This document shows, piece after piece, positions 1 through 8,184 of a stretch of DNA of 64,000 nucleotides (position 1 is its first letter; each line of letters opens with the position of its first letter). Under the pieces are notes generated by a model. That model did not search any database and was not told where the DNA came from. It worked only from the letters and a program-made list of their open reading frames with translations. Location of the stretch: NCBI RefSeq assembly GCF_005405285.1, contig NZ_BJDT01000002.1:62001-126000 (forward strand), in the 5' to 3' direction. Source of the stretch: Weissella sagaensis. Its GTDB lineage: Bacteria; Bacillota; Bacilli; Lactobacillales; Lactobacillaceae. Made by a program: the position numbers and the translations under genes.

Positions 1-215
1 GAATTCTTTATCGGTGCTTATTAATTCAATGAAAACGTTGATAGCAAGAGGAATACGAGCAACAAGTAGCCTATTTCAAGTGCCATTTAGTGTTTTTTTT
101 AAGTCAATTTTGAGCAGTCTCCTACACATATTATAATCAACTACTCCAATAAAAGTTGGAACTAACGCAAGATATTTTTCAAACAACCCTATTTCCCTCT
201 ATGTTAGTACATTTT
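1..215 (-). pseudogene. Possible coding remnant at window edge
   Basis: Read on the minus strand, about 70 codons with protein-like composition run from near 215 to the window edge, interrupted by a TGA near 75. Pieces such as LVPTFIGVVDYNMCRRLLK before the stop and LLVARIPLAINVFIELIS after it lie in one frame. No start codon with a ribosome binding site is visible and I recognise no family. It fits the general decay of the first 2.4 kb. The part beyond position 1 is not visible. Confidence 0.25.
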
Positions 216-231
216 TTACCGTTTCAAATTT

Positions 232-1266
232 TTATTCATAGAAAGTTCTACCATCGAAAATATGATAATTTTTTTGACAGTCGTTACAAGTCTCAAAGAT
301 ACTAAGTACCTCCAAAATCACATTCTCAATGTCTAATCGTTTACCTATTCTTTTGAACATCATCCTCAAGGTACTTAATTGCCAAAACCACTAGTGACAA
401 ACACCTACTAAACAAATAATCATAATGATTGGGATCCGTTATATCTTGTTGACTCGTTTCATGGTGTCTAATTCCAAAATTATTACCAATATTGGTTAAA
501 TTTTTAAACTCAGAATCAAACATTTCATAAAATTTGGTATTTCCATGAGACATAGCCTCTAAAATTTTATGACTACTTCTTTTTTTATCTAACGCTGTAT
601 AATAAGTTTTTAATCTTTCAAAAGCATCCCATATTTTCTCTACTGAATCTTGACGAGCTAAATTATTAGGCGTTCTGTATAAATCAACAGCATCTCTTAA
701 AAGACTACGTAGTCCATCTTCTGGTATCATACTTATTTCCTTATCGAGGCTATCAGTAATGGCACCATCCTTGATTTTTCGTTCAATTATTTTCTTATCG
801 GTAAGTGTATACAACAACCCTATTTCCGTAAAGAAATCATTAACTTCATTTTGAAATATCTTAAACACCCTAGCAGTATTGTAAGTAATAATATATCTAT
901 AATTTTTATATTTTCCATTATTCCAATTTTCATCTATATCGCGAATATTTTGTGCATAGAATTCAATTAAATCCAATAATGCAAACTGATCATAATCATC
1001 CGTTATTTTAGGAGATGCTATCAATCCCGCTTCATTTCGAAAAAGATTCGGAATTCTGAAATGAATCTCTTTATCATAAGTACTTTCATCAAAATCAATA
1101 TATCTTTCCCCCGTAAATCCATAATAATTTTCTTGAGGAAATTTTGAAGTCAAATTTTTTCTATACCTACTACACAAATTAAGCAATAATGCATACGCGT
1201 CTTCATTATACTATAAGTACTAATTTTGGGCAATCTTTTCCCATGTCTTTCAGAATATAAGTTCAT
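232..1266 (-). pseudogene. Abortive-infection-like gene broken by frameshifts
   Basis: A 281-codon open frame (341-1186) has no usable start of its own: it begins at a TTG without a ribosome binding site. An ATG at 1264-1266 behind a good AGGAG opens MNLYSERHGKRLPK, which would join the main frame if one base were restored near 1220. At the 3' end the frame stops at 341, while the +1 frame continues about 40 codons to 232 (FKRIGKRLDIENV..., with a CxxC). The joined product would be about 345 residues. The SERHGKRLP start and the late GIRHHET segment recall AbiJ-like/HEPN abortive-infection proteins, but this is a weak recollection. No toxin activity should be assumed. Base composition is more AT-rich than the core genes. 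Alternative: three small overlapping ORFs, or sequencing errors. Confidence 0.5.
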
Positions 1267-1385
1267 TCATTTCTCCTAAATTTTCGCATTTAATCTCTCA
1301 ATTTATTACTAATAATAACTCCAATTAATTTGTATATTTCTATCGTGTAACTGCAAAACCAATCAAATACTATTTAAAAACATCT

Positions 1386-1604
1386 CTAATCTTCATTAAG
1401 CAAACTTAATTCTTGTACATTCAAATTTTGCATTTTATTTCTAGGAAATTTAGCTATTGCAAACTTATTAATAACAGGCTTTAACACAACATTTGCTCCA
1501 AGTTCCTTATCTAACTTTTCATTATCTATTATCATTTGTGAAGACACAATACCAAGCCTGTATTCATCTTGAATTTTATATGAACTACTTTTAGTTACCA
1601 ACAT
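1386..1604 (-). CDS. Hypothetical protein, 72 residues
   Basis: An intact 72-codon frame starts at an ATG preceded by AGGAG with correct spacing, so translation is plausible. I recognise no domain; there is no signal peptide or membrane segment. It lies between two broken genes on the same strand and may be the surviving middle gene of a small accessory operon, or a truncated fragment of a longer protein. AT-rich codon use matches its decayed neighbours rather than the core genes. Confidence 0.5.
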   Translation of the reverse strand: MLVTKSSSYKIQDEYRLGIVSSQMIIDNEKLDKELGANVVLKPVINKFAIAKFPRNKMQNLNVQELSLLNED

Positions 1605-1646
1605 AGCTTCTCCTATTTGCTCTTTATTTACTTAACCATTCAGAAT

Positions 1647-2420
1647 TTACAGTTCAAAATTTACCATTTTCTCTTCATAGTTTTTCAAATATTTTACTTC
1701 TCTGGAAAATATATCACTTTTTTCTAAAGCCCCACTGCGTTCACCGGTCATAGCATTCCAAATACGCTGCTTCAATAATTCGATATTAGATTCTGGAATA
1801 AAAACAAAATCACGCTTTTTTCTGTTGCTTCCTCGTTATTAATTAATACTTCTGCTATATCATTCCTTAAATAACCATCTTCATCAAAATAATTTTTAGT
1901 AACTTTAGTAAAACTAGTTATAAAAGCAGGCAACGCCAATCTAAACTGAAATAATGCACCTTCATAACAATAATTTTTTTAAATTAAAAAGTCCCCCATA
2001 TATTCGTCATCTATGAACTTAAAGTAACCGATCGTTGTGTAAATTAGATTCTCCCTTGAATATAAAATTTTCGTAAACAGGCGTACATTCATTATAATAC
2101 TTATATCAATGATTAACATTTTTCCCATCATATATACATACGTATGTTTGATGCATATCACTTTGCCATTGTGCCACGAACCGTGATAAACCTGCTTGTT
2201 TAGCAGACAAACACTTCATATCAATAACACTAGTACTAATTGAACTATTATTTTCAGAACTCTCTTGGACTTTGTAACTACTTCCTTTTCCACTTTCATT
2301 GAGAGAATGTGATTTTTTTCTGCCTTTTTTGGATAGTTAATTTTGTTGCTTGGTGCTTATTTGGACTATCGTTAAGTAGATAATATCCACTCCGTCCACG
2401 TGAGAACGTCTTTTGAAACT
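1647..2420 (-). pseudogene. Unknown gene with multiple frameshifts and stops
   Basis: The minus strand carries a chain of coding-like segments in changing frames. They run from KTFSRGRSGYYLLND (near 2400) through SAKQAGLSRFVAQWQSDMHQ (near 2190) and a segment containing YEGALFQFRLALPAFITSF (near 1950) to a segment ending KNYEEKMVNFEL at 1647. Joining them needs frameshifts near 2325, 2030 and 1817 (the last in a run of six A) and read-through of stops near 2112 and 1977. Several independent lesions argue for a true pseudogene rather than a sequencing error. I do not recognise the family. It lies directly upstream of the 72-residue gene, so the three may once have been an operon. Confidence 0.6.
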
Positions 2421-2462
2421 TTTAATTTAAAATTTTTAACTATATTTATCTGCCCTAGCAAA

Positions 2463-2495
2463 TAAAAAGACTACCAACATCACTGTCAGCAGTCT
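2463..2495 (-). terminator. Terminator after gpmA
   Basis: An 11-bp stem with some G-T pairs (AGACTGCTGAC / GTTGGTAGTCT) and a 6-nt loop is followed on the minus strand by TTTTTATTT. It lies 19 bp after the gpmA stop and separates the core genes from the accessory patch. Confidence 0.75.
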
Positions 2496-2513
2496 CATTA
2501 ATTTATTTTCTAA

Positions 2514-3233
2514 TTAAGCTTCAGGCTTCAAGATGTCCTTTGATGCAACGTTCAAATCTTCATCTAGTTCATAAACCCAAGGTTGACCATTAGCAATTTC
2601 TACACCCATGATATCTTCATCAGAAATTTGTTCAACGTGCTTTACTAAGGCACGCAATGAGTTTCCGTGGGCACCGATAACAACGTTCTTACCGTCCTTC
2701 AATGCCTTTGAGATATCTGAATCCCAAAATGGCAATACACGATCCAATGTAACCTTCAAGTTTTCACCCTTAGGTAGTTCACCAGCTGGTACATCATGGT
2801 AACGACGATCCATTGCAGGATATGACTTACCGTCGATAGTCATTGTTTCAGCTTGATCTTCTAGTAATGGTGGCAAAACATCGTATGAACGACGCCATTG
2901 ATGAACTTGTTCATCACCCCACTTAGTTGCTGCATCAGCTTTATTCAAACCTTGCAAAGCACCATAGTGGCGTTCATTTAAACGCCATGACTTAACTTCT
3001 GGTACCCACAATTGATCAGCTTCTTCCAAAGCCAAGTGCAATGTTGTAATAGCACGTGTCAAAACTGACGTATAAGCTTGATCAAATTGAATGCCCTCTT
3101 TAGCTAACAATTGTCCCGCTGCTTTTGCTTGCGCAACACCTTTGTCACTTAACTTTGTATCAACCCATCCGTTGAATAAGTTTAATGCATTCCATTCACT
3201 TTGACCGTGACGAATTAAAACCAACTTTGCCAT
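2514..3233 (-). CDS. gpmA: 2,3-bisphosphoglycerate-dependent phosphoglycerate mutase
   Basis: Interconverts 3- and 2-phosphoglycerate in lower glycolysis using a phosphohistidine intermediate; cytosolic. The histidine phosphatase signature [10 protein letters not shown] is at residues 6-15, [12 protein letters not shown] carries the family's substrate-contact residues and [13 protein letters not shown] holds the second catalytic His. At 239 residues it is a usual full-length dPGM. The ATG follows GAGGTG. It is a single gene with its own terminator, in keeping with a highly expressed central enzyme. Confidence 0.97.
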   Translation of the reverse strand: MAKLVLIRHGQSEWNALNLFNGWVDTKLSDKGVAQAKAAGQLLAKEGIQFDQAYTSVLTRAITTLHLALEEADQLWVPEVKSWRLNERHYGALQGLNKADAATKWGDEQVHQWRRSYDVLPPLLEDQAETMTIDGKSYPAMDRRYHDVPAGELPKGENLKVTLDRVLPFWDSDISKALKDGKNVVIGAHGNSLRALVKHVEQISDEDIMGVEIANGQPWVYELDEDLNVASKDILKPEA

Positions 3234-3311
3234 TGGTACACCTCTTTTTTCTATTAGTTTTCGTTACTATTGTATCAAATTTCACGAAGTTTTAGTAGTT
3301 ACTGATATTAA

Positions 3312-4325
3312 TTAGTGTTTAACCGTTCCATCTTCAACTGTTAATGCTGTTGAATGTGCCGGTCCCTTAACATCAGATAAAATATGTGTCATGAGATCAT
3401 TAATTGCCGTTGGGGCTTCACCAAAACCAGTGGCAATAACATCATACTTACCAGAATAAACGGCAACATCACCAATTGCATAGACATTTGGTACTGTAGT
3501 CGCCATATTTTGAGTAACCAAAATTTTATTTTGTGCATCATATTCTGGCTTAATCGCCCAGCCAGCCATAATTTTATTTTCTGTTTGAAAACCATAGCTA
3601 ATGACAATTTCATCAACAATAACGTCCTTGGTCTCCTCTGATCGCGCCAATTGTAACGTCACCAACAATGCCCCAGTTGTATCTCTGGTAATTTGTTTAA
3701 TGGTATAAGGTGTTTCTAACGTCACTGATGAATCTGACAACTTAGTTAAACTATGTTCAAGTGCCCGGAACTTGTCACGACGATGTGTTAATTTAACGTT
3801 TTTTGCAGTTGTTTCTAATTGTAGTGCCATTTCGACTGCTGAATCACCACCACCAGCCACCAACACACGTTTATCTGCAAAAAGCTGTAAATCATGAATC
3901 GAATAATGAATATTTTGGCTAACATTATCACCTAAAATTTCATCCGCAATTCGACGTGGCTCAAAAGCACCTGCACCAGTCGCTAATAAAACACCCTTTG
4001 TATGAAAAGCATCTTGTTTATCGGTCTTAATTTGGAACCCATCACCACTTGAAACAATATCTGTTACAGTTGTGCCCAATAACACTTTTTGTTCAAATTG
4101 TTCTAGTTGTTTTGTTAAATCGGTCACGATGTCTTTTCCTAAAACATTCACATATCCCGGAATATCTAAAATGGTTTTTTTAGGATAAAAATTTGTAACT
4201 TGGCCACCCAAATCCGCTAAACTTTCAACAATAACAACCTTTAATTCACGTAGACCTGCATAAAAGCCTGCAAACATCCCAACTGGACCAGCTCCAACGA
4301 TTGTTAAATCAACGTCTTCATTCAT
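3312..4325 (-). CDS. Ferredoxin/flavodoxin-NADP reductase (YumC type)
   Basis: A two-dinucleotide-domain flavoprotein of 337 residues. GAGPVGMFAG at residues 11-20 binds FAD, GGGDSAVEMAL near residue 157 binds NADPH, and AIGDVAVY near 284 is the C-terminal FAD motif. There is no CxxC redox pair between the two halves, which separates it from thioredoxin reductase and points to the type-2 ferredoxin-NADP reductase family found in Bacilli. The physiological acceptor cannot be told from sequence. It is followed after 78 bp by gpmA and preceded at 35 bp by the SseB-like gene, so it may be co-transcribed with the latter. Confidence 0.88.
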   Translation of the reverse strand: MNEDVDLTIVGAGPVGMFAGFYAGLRELKVVIVESLADLGGQVTNFYPKKTILDIPGYVNVLGKDIVTDLTKQLEQFEQKVLLGTTVTDIVSSGDGFQIKTDKQDAFHTKGVLLATGAGAFEPRRIADEILGDNVSQNIHYSIHDLQLFADKRVLVAGGGDSAVEMALQLETTAKNVKLTHRRDKFRALEHSLTKLSDSSVTLETPYTIKQITRDTTGALLVTLQLARSEETKDVIVDEIVISYGFQTENKIMAGWAIKPEYDAQNKILVTQNMATTVPNVYAIGDVAVYSGKYDVIATGFGEAPTAINDLMTHILSDVKGPAHSTALTVEDGTVKH

Positions 4326-4360
4326 TACTTCATACCTTCTAACATCTTGACTTATAACGT

Positions 4361-5179
4361 TTAATCTAACGTACGATTGTATAGACTATCAAATTCAGAT
4401 AAATCAACTTGGAAATCATCTGCAAAGACAATATCTACACCACTGCCTTCTTCACCTGACTTTTCTTCAAATGTCGTGGCGATTTTTTGATACAAGGCCT
4501 GCACGTCTTCACGATTAGGACCATTCACTACCAACAAATAGTTTGATGTCTGTGCATCATTATTTGTTAACCACAATAAATGCATGCTCTCGATTACACC
4601 CATTGCGTCATCAGCAATCCCAATTAAATCATAACGTAATGGTGTCGGAATAATTTCTTCAGCAGATGAAATTTCCATATCACTGTCACCTGCGTTTTCA
4701 GATGCATTTTCTGCTTGTTGTGCATCTTGGGCGACCTGTTGTGCGATATAAGCGATATTGTCTCGCGTAATCGGCATACCATTAGTAAACGGATTAAGTG
4801 CTAAGCCTTCTATGCTTTGTGAATCATCATTTTGCAAGATTGGCAAATAATCTGACAAGGCCATGGCCCAAGGATAAACTGGTAAATCTGATTCAATTGG
4901 TTTTGCATTGTAAGCATCTAAATCAGTAAATATTGGGAACACCCCATTACCGTCTTCCAATTCAAACGTCAATAACTGCATTTGTGCATTTTCTGGAATA
5001 TCAATGCTACCATCTTCTTTAATTTTTGGTTGCTCTGAGAAATTTACAGGTGCAATAAAGACAGCATCAATCAATGCTTGGATAAAATTATGTTCTGTAA
5101 CCTCGTTTTGTTCTTCACGAAAAACTGCTATTGCATCAAGCAGCTTATCATTGCGTAATTCTTCATCTTGGTTATCCAT
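4361..5179 (-). CDS. SseB-like family protein
   Basis: A 272-residue acidic cytosolic protein. The N-terminal third (FIQALIDAVFIAPVNF, then LLTFELEDGNGVFPIFTDLD) matches the SseB N-terminal domain pattern, named after enhanced serine sensitivity protein B of E. coli, whose biochemical role is unclear. The middle is an Ala/Glu/Asp-rich linker (about 150-175). The C-terminal part (about 185-260) looks like a second small alpha/beta domain resembling the SseB C-terminal half. The ATG follows AAGGAG at a long spacing of 11. The ferredoxin reductase lies 35 bp downstream. Confidence 0.75.
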   Translation of the reverse strand: MDNQDEELRNDKLLDAIAVFREEQNEVTEHNFIQALIDAVFIAPVNFSEQPKIKEDGSIDIPENAQMQLLTFELEDGNGVFPIFTDLDAYNAKPIESDLPVYPWAMALSDYLPILQNDDSQSIEGLALNPFTNGMPITRDNIAYIAQQVAQDAQQAENASENAGDSDMEISSAEEIIPTPLRYDLIGIADDAMGVIESMHLLWLTNNDAQTSNYLLVVNGPNREDVQALYQKIATTFEEKSGEEGSGVDIVFADDFQVDLSEFDSLYNRTLD

Positions 5180-5274
5180 GCGTGCTTATTCTCCTTAATT
5201 CTTTCTCATCTCTTTTTAACAAGTATAACGGATATCACTATCTTTGTCAGGCATCGCTATTTTAAATCAAGACT

Positions 5275-5417
5275 AAAAAAGGTTGGTAAAATTACCAACC
5301 TTTTTTAGGTTATGACAAGTTAAAGAATAACTACCCCAGTATCTGTAAGTATCTTTTTAACTAATATCATATGCCCCTATATGTATTTCATCTTGCTTGC
5401 GTTTCCCCTCAAGCATT
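5275..5417 (-). ncRNA. Candidate sRNA with G4-loop hairpins (locus 1)
   Basis: This is a complete small transcription unit between two terminators. The promoter is TTTACA (5447-5452), 17 bp, TATGAT (5424-5429); the predicted start is near 5417. The end is a GGTTGGT/ACCAACC hairpin with six T (5275-5306). In between, three runs of GGGG (minus strand, at 5405-5408, 5374-5377 and 5334-5337) each sit in the loop of a small hairpin: GCTTG...CAAGC, CATAT...ATATG and ACT...AGT. No ORF with a ribosome binding site is seen. The element at 47758-47901 carries a related pattern on its plus strand. Existence as a transcript is inference; function unknown. Confidence 0.55.
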
Positions 5418-5423
5418 ATATTT

Positions 5424-5452
5424 ATCATATCCCAAAAAAAGATTAATGTAAA
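5424..5452 (-). promoter_or_regulatory. Promoter of locus 1 sRNA
   Basis: TTTACA and TATGAT separated by exactly 17 bp, pointing away from the MFS gene terminator and toward the G4-loop RNA. Confidence 0.6.
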
Positions 5453-5487
5453 CAAATAATTCGGTTTTAAACCTCTGATGTCCTAAA

Positions 5488-5536
5488 TAAAAATAAAAAA
5501 CCTGCACAACATTCGTAATTAACGAACATTGTGCAG
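5488..5536 (-). terminator. Terminator after MFS gene
   Basis: CTGCACAA..TTCGT pairs with ACGAA..TTGTGCAG around a short loop (5502-5536), followed on the minus strand by a T-rich tract. It closes the MFS gene that ends at 5567. Confidence 0.85.
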
Positions 5537-5566
5537 ATAATACCCCGTATTAAATCACTAAATTTA

Positions 5567-6754
5567 CTAAATATGCTGCTTTTGAGGTAAACCTTTATAA
5601 AATAAACGATACAAAATAGCGCATATAATTGGTAACACTGCCACGATGATATACATTTGTTTAAAATCAACAAATCGTCGCAAAGCGCCTAATAGGTAAG
5701 GACCAACGCCAATACCTAGGTCTAGCCCCACAAAATAAGTTGATAAGGCAACCCCAATCCGGCTAACATCTTTTTCTAAGTGTAAAGCAACTGCTTGCCC
5801 ATTTGACATAAATGTCCCATATCCTAATCCAATCAAAGCGCCTGATAACAATAACGACCAAGATGACGTTGTCATACTTAGTACCAATAAACCAATTGCT
5901 AAGAAGATATAACTTGGATACATCACCGAATTTTCACCATATTGATCAAAAATTCTACCGGCTATTGGTCTTGTAACTGTGATAACAAGCGCATAAACAA
6001 CGAAGAACAATGAACTAATGGATACAAGATTAATTGTGACAACATACGATGCTAAAAACGACAAAACACTTGAATATGCTAATCCCATCAAAAATGCAAT
6101 TCCTGCAATAAAGACAACTTTTGTATCAATAAACGTATTTATTTGCCAACTATCAGCAATAGCCCGCTGTTTAGTTGTTAATTGCATATTATTAACCTTG
6201 ATTGTAAAACAACCCATTGTTGTCACAATCAACATAACACTAGCCATTATAACAATAAAATTAATACTCGTTGTTTGTAATAATAACATCCCTAAAAATG
6301 GACCAATTGCTGCTGCTAAACTCGTACTTAATCCGTAATAGTTGATGCCTTCACCACGTCGTGCAAGTGGTATGTATGCTGTAACGATTGCGTTAGTTGC
6401 CGTAGATACCATACCATAAAAGAAACCATTTAATAAACGCACGCCATATAATACAATCAGTGACGGCATGTATAGATACATAATCGTTGTGACTAAATAT
6501 AATACAATACCGATTCGTAATACCTGTTTACGCCCCATAACCTCAAGTTTTTTACCAATATATAATCGGGCAATTAATGTACCGATAACGTAAATACCTG
6601 ATGCTAGCCCTGCTTGGCTCAATGTTGCGCCTAATTTGTCTTGGGCGACCACTGCAATAATAACCATCAATAAATAATAAACAAAATAAACCAAAAAGTT
6701 TATCAATGTAACACTGATAAACCCTTTATTAAATAACTTCTCTTTATTTACCAA
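5567..6754 (-). CDS. MFS transporter, 12 TM
   Basis: A 395-residue major facilitator with about twelve hydrophobic segments. GIVLYLVTTIMYLYMPSL and the loop GLASGIYVIGTLIARLYIGK before it resemble the conserved loop 2-3 region of drug/sugar exporters. The start is a TTG, seven bases after GGAG, with VNKEKLFNKG following. The substrate is unknown. It is a single-gene unit with its own terminator and an upstream region carrying two adjacent dyads and a cre-like box, so it is probably regulated. I would call it a putative multidrug or metabolite exporter. Confidence 0.85.
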   Translation of the reverse strand: MVNKEKLFNKGFISVTLINFLVYFVYYLLMVIIAVVAQDKLGATLSQAGLASGIYVIGTLIARLYIGKKLEVMGRKQVLRIGIVLYLVTTIMYLYMPSLIVLYGVRLLNGFFYGMVSTATNAIVTAYIPLARRGEGINYYGLSTSLAAAIGPFLGMLLLQTTSINFIVIMASVMLIVTTMGCFTIKVNNMQLTTKQRAIADSWQINTFIDTKVVFIAGIAFLMGLAYSSVLSFLASYVVTINLVSISSLFFVVYALVITVTRPIAGRIFDQYGENSVMYPSYIFLAIGLLVLSMTTSSWSLLLSGALIGLGYGTFMSNGQAVALHLEKDVSRIGVALSTYFVGLDLGIGVGPYLLGALRRFVDFKQMYIIVAVLPIICAILYRLFYKGLPQKQHI

Positions 6755-6798
6755 AAAACTTCTCCATTAAACCTATTTATTTAAACGTATATAGTTTT

Positions 6799-6829
6799 AT
6801 TACCGGTAATAACTTGACTAATACAAGTT
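6799..6829. promoter_or_regulatory. Two adjacent dyads in MFS promoter
   Basis: A perfect 12-bp palindrome ATTACCGGTAAT (6799-6810) abuts an inverted repeat AACTTG-N7-CAAGTT (6811-6829). They fall between a candidate -35 (TTGTAT) and -10 (TAATAA) for the MFS gene, an arrangement typical of a repressor operator. The regulator is not encoded next door. Confidence 0.45.
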
Positions 6830-6863
6830 TCATTATTATTCAATAATATTGTAAAAGCAAATT

Positions 6864-6877
6864 TGTAAACGCTTAAA
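6864..6877. promoter_or_regulatory. cre-like CcpA box
   Basis: TGTAAACGCTTAAA matches the catabolite-responsive consensus TGWAANCGNTNWCA at 13 of 14 positions (A for C at position 13). It lies about 110 bp upstream of the MFS start. One mismatch and distance from the promoter make this tentative. Confidence 0.35.
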
Positions 6878-6924
6878 CCTATTATTAGTATCAAGTTTTT
6901 TTGTTTAACCTATTTATCGGAAAT

Positions 6925-6961
6925 TAAAAAAACAAGTATCAGATAAACGATACTTGTTTTT
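6925..6961 (-). terminator. Terminator after BMP-family gene
   Basis: ACAAGTATC pairs with GATACTTGT around an 8-nt loop, with A/T runs on both sides. It lies just past the stop at 6975. Confidence 0.85.
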
Positions 6962-6974
6962 AATTATTATTTAT

Positions 6975-8030
6975 TTATTTTGCCGATACTTTGACGTCAC
7001 CATTGATGATTTTCTTCTCAGCATCTTGCACAGCTGACCATGCATCCTTTGACATATGACCACGTGTCAAAGCGACACCCTTATCATCTAGTCCGTACAC
7101 AAGGTGCTTACCACCAGGGAAATTCCCTTTAGCAGTTTTTTCCGTAACATCGGTTACGGCCTTACCAACCTTTTTAACAGAAGATGTTAATGTAAAGTTA
7201 GATTTACCGTCCTTTGCTGTATAAGCACCATCAGAATTTTGATCACGGTCAACCCCAATTACCCAAACTTTATCAGCTGCATTTTTAGCTTTGTTTAGAT
7301 CCTTAGCTTCTGTAAAGACACCGGCTCCAGAACCACCAGCAGCAGTAAAGACTACATCCGTACCACTTTGATACATTGTTGAGGCAATTGTCTTACCCTT
7401 ACCAGCATCCGTAAAACTACCAACATATTGTGCATCAACCACAATATCCGGATTAACAGACTTAGCACCAGCAGTAAAGCCCTTTTCAAATGATTGCACA
7501 ACTGCTGACTTCATACCACCAACAAACCCAACTTTGTTGGTCTTAGTTGTCTTAGCAGCTGCAACACCAGCCAAGTATGATGATTGTTCAGACTTAAACG
7601 TTACCGAAACAGTATTCTTACGTGCCTTAGCAATATCATCAATAATCATATAGTTAGTATTTGGATTTTTCTTTGATTGTTCATTAATTGTTGAAACCAA
7701 TTGGAAACCAATACCATAAATATTCTTAAAACCATCAGAACGTGCTTGATCCATATTAGTGGTAAAATCTGCACTTGTCTTTGAAGGATAGTAAGCATAC
7801 CCACCTTTACCTTCTTTGACACCATTATCTTTTGCCCAAACTTTCATACCTTCCCAAGCTGATTGATTGAATGACTTATCATCAATTCCACCACCATCAG
7901 TTATCAAGGCAACTGAGGTCTTATCATCCTTAGTATCACCTGACTTGTTTCCAGACCAAGCGGCATATGCACCCCCTGCAATAATTACAACTGCGGCACC
8001 TGCCACCCACATCTTTGCGTTTGAAGCCAT
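6975..8030 (-). CDS. BMP-family solute-binding protein, likely nucleoside
   Basis: A 351-residue periplasmic-binding-type protein of the BmpA/Med/TmpC family, whose studied members bind purine nucleosides for ABC importers. VALITDGGGIDDKSFNQSAWEG after the export signal is the family opening; KVGFVGGMKSAVVQSFEKGF and GADVVFTAAGGSGAGVFTEA-like segments follow. The N-terminus has a hydrophobic segment (about residues 7-24) but no cysteine, so no lipobox: the protein is either secreted or held by an uncleaved anchor. No ATPase or permease gene is adjacent, so it must work with a transporter encoded elsewhere. The ATG follows AAGGAG and the gene is monocistronic. Confidence 0.88.
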   Translation of the reverse strand: MASNAKMWVAGAAVVIIAGGAYAAWSGNKSGDTKDDKTSVALITDGGGIDDKSFNQSAWEGMKVWAKDNGVKEGKGGYAYYPSKTSADFTTNMDQARSDGFKNIYGIGFQLVSTINEQSKKNPNTNYMIIDDIAKARKNTVSVTFKSEQSSYLAGVAAAKTTKTNKVGFVGGMKSAVVQSFEKGFTAGAKSVNPDIVVDAQYVGSFTDAGKGKTIASTMYQSGTDVVFTAAGGSGAGVFTEAKDLNKAKNAADKVWVIGVDRDQNSDGAYTAKDGKSNFTLTSSVKKVGKAVTDVTEKTAKGNFPGGKHLVYGLDDKGVALTRGHMSKDAWSAVQDAEKKIINGDVKVSAK

Positions 8031-8143
8031 TTTTTACTCCTTTTTATTAAAAAACCAATTATATTGTTCGACAATCACGAACTACTCATTAAATATAATG
8101 TATAATGTTCCAAAAGTAAAGCTTTTTACTAAAAAAACGACAT

Positions 8144-8178
8144 AAAAAAAACGCTACAGTGTTAAAACACGAACGTTT
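8144..8178 (-). terminator. Weak terminator after ispE
   Basis: On the minus strand an imperfect hairpin (AACG...CGTT outer pairs and GTG...CAC inner pairs) is followed by eight T. The stem is interrupted, so the call is moderate. Confidence 0.5.
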
Positions 8179-8184
8179 CGCTAA

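Noticed and set aside
1979..2161. 60-codon open frame as a separate gene
   Set aside because: It is only one frame of the broken gene at 1647-2420; its start has no ribosome binding site and sensible residues switch to other frames on both sides.
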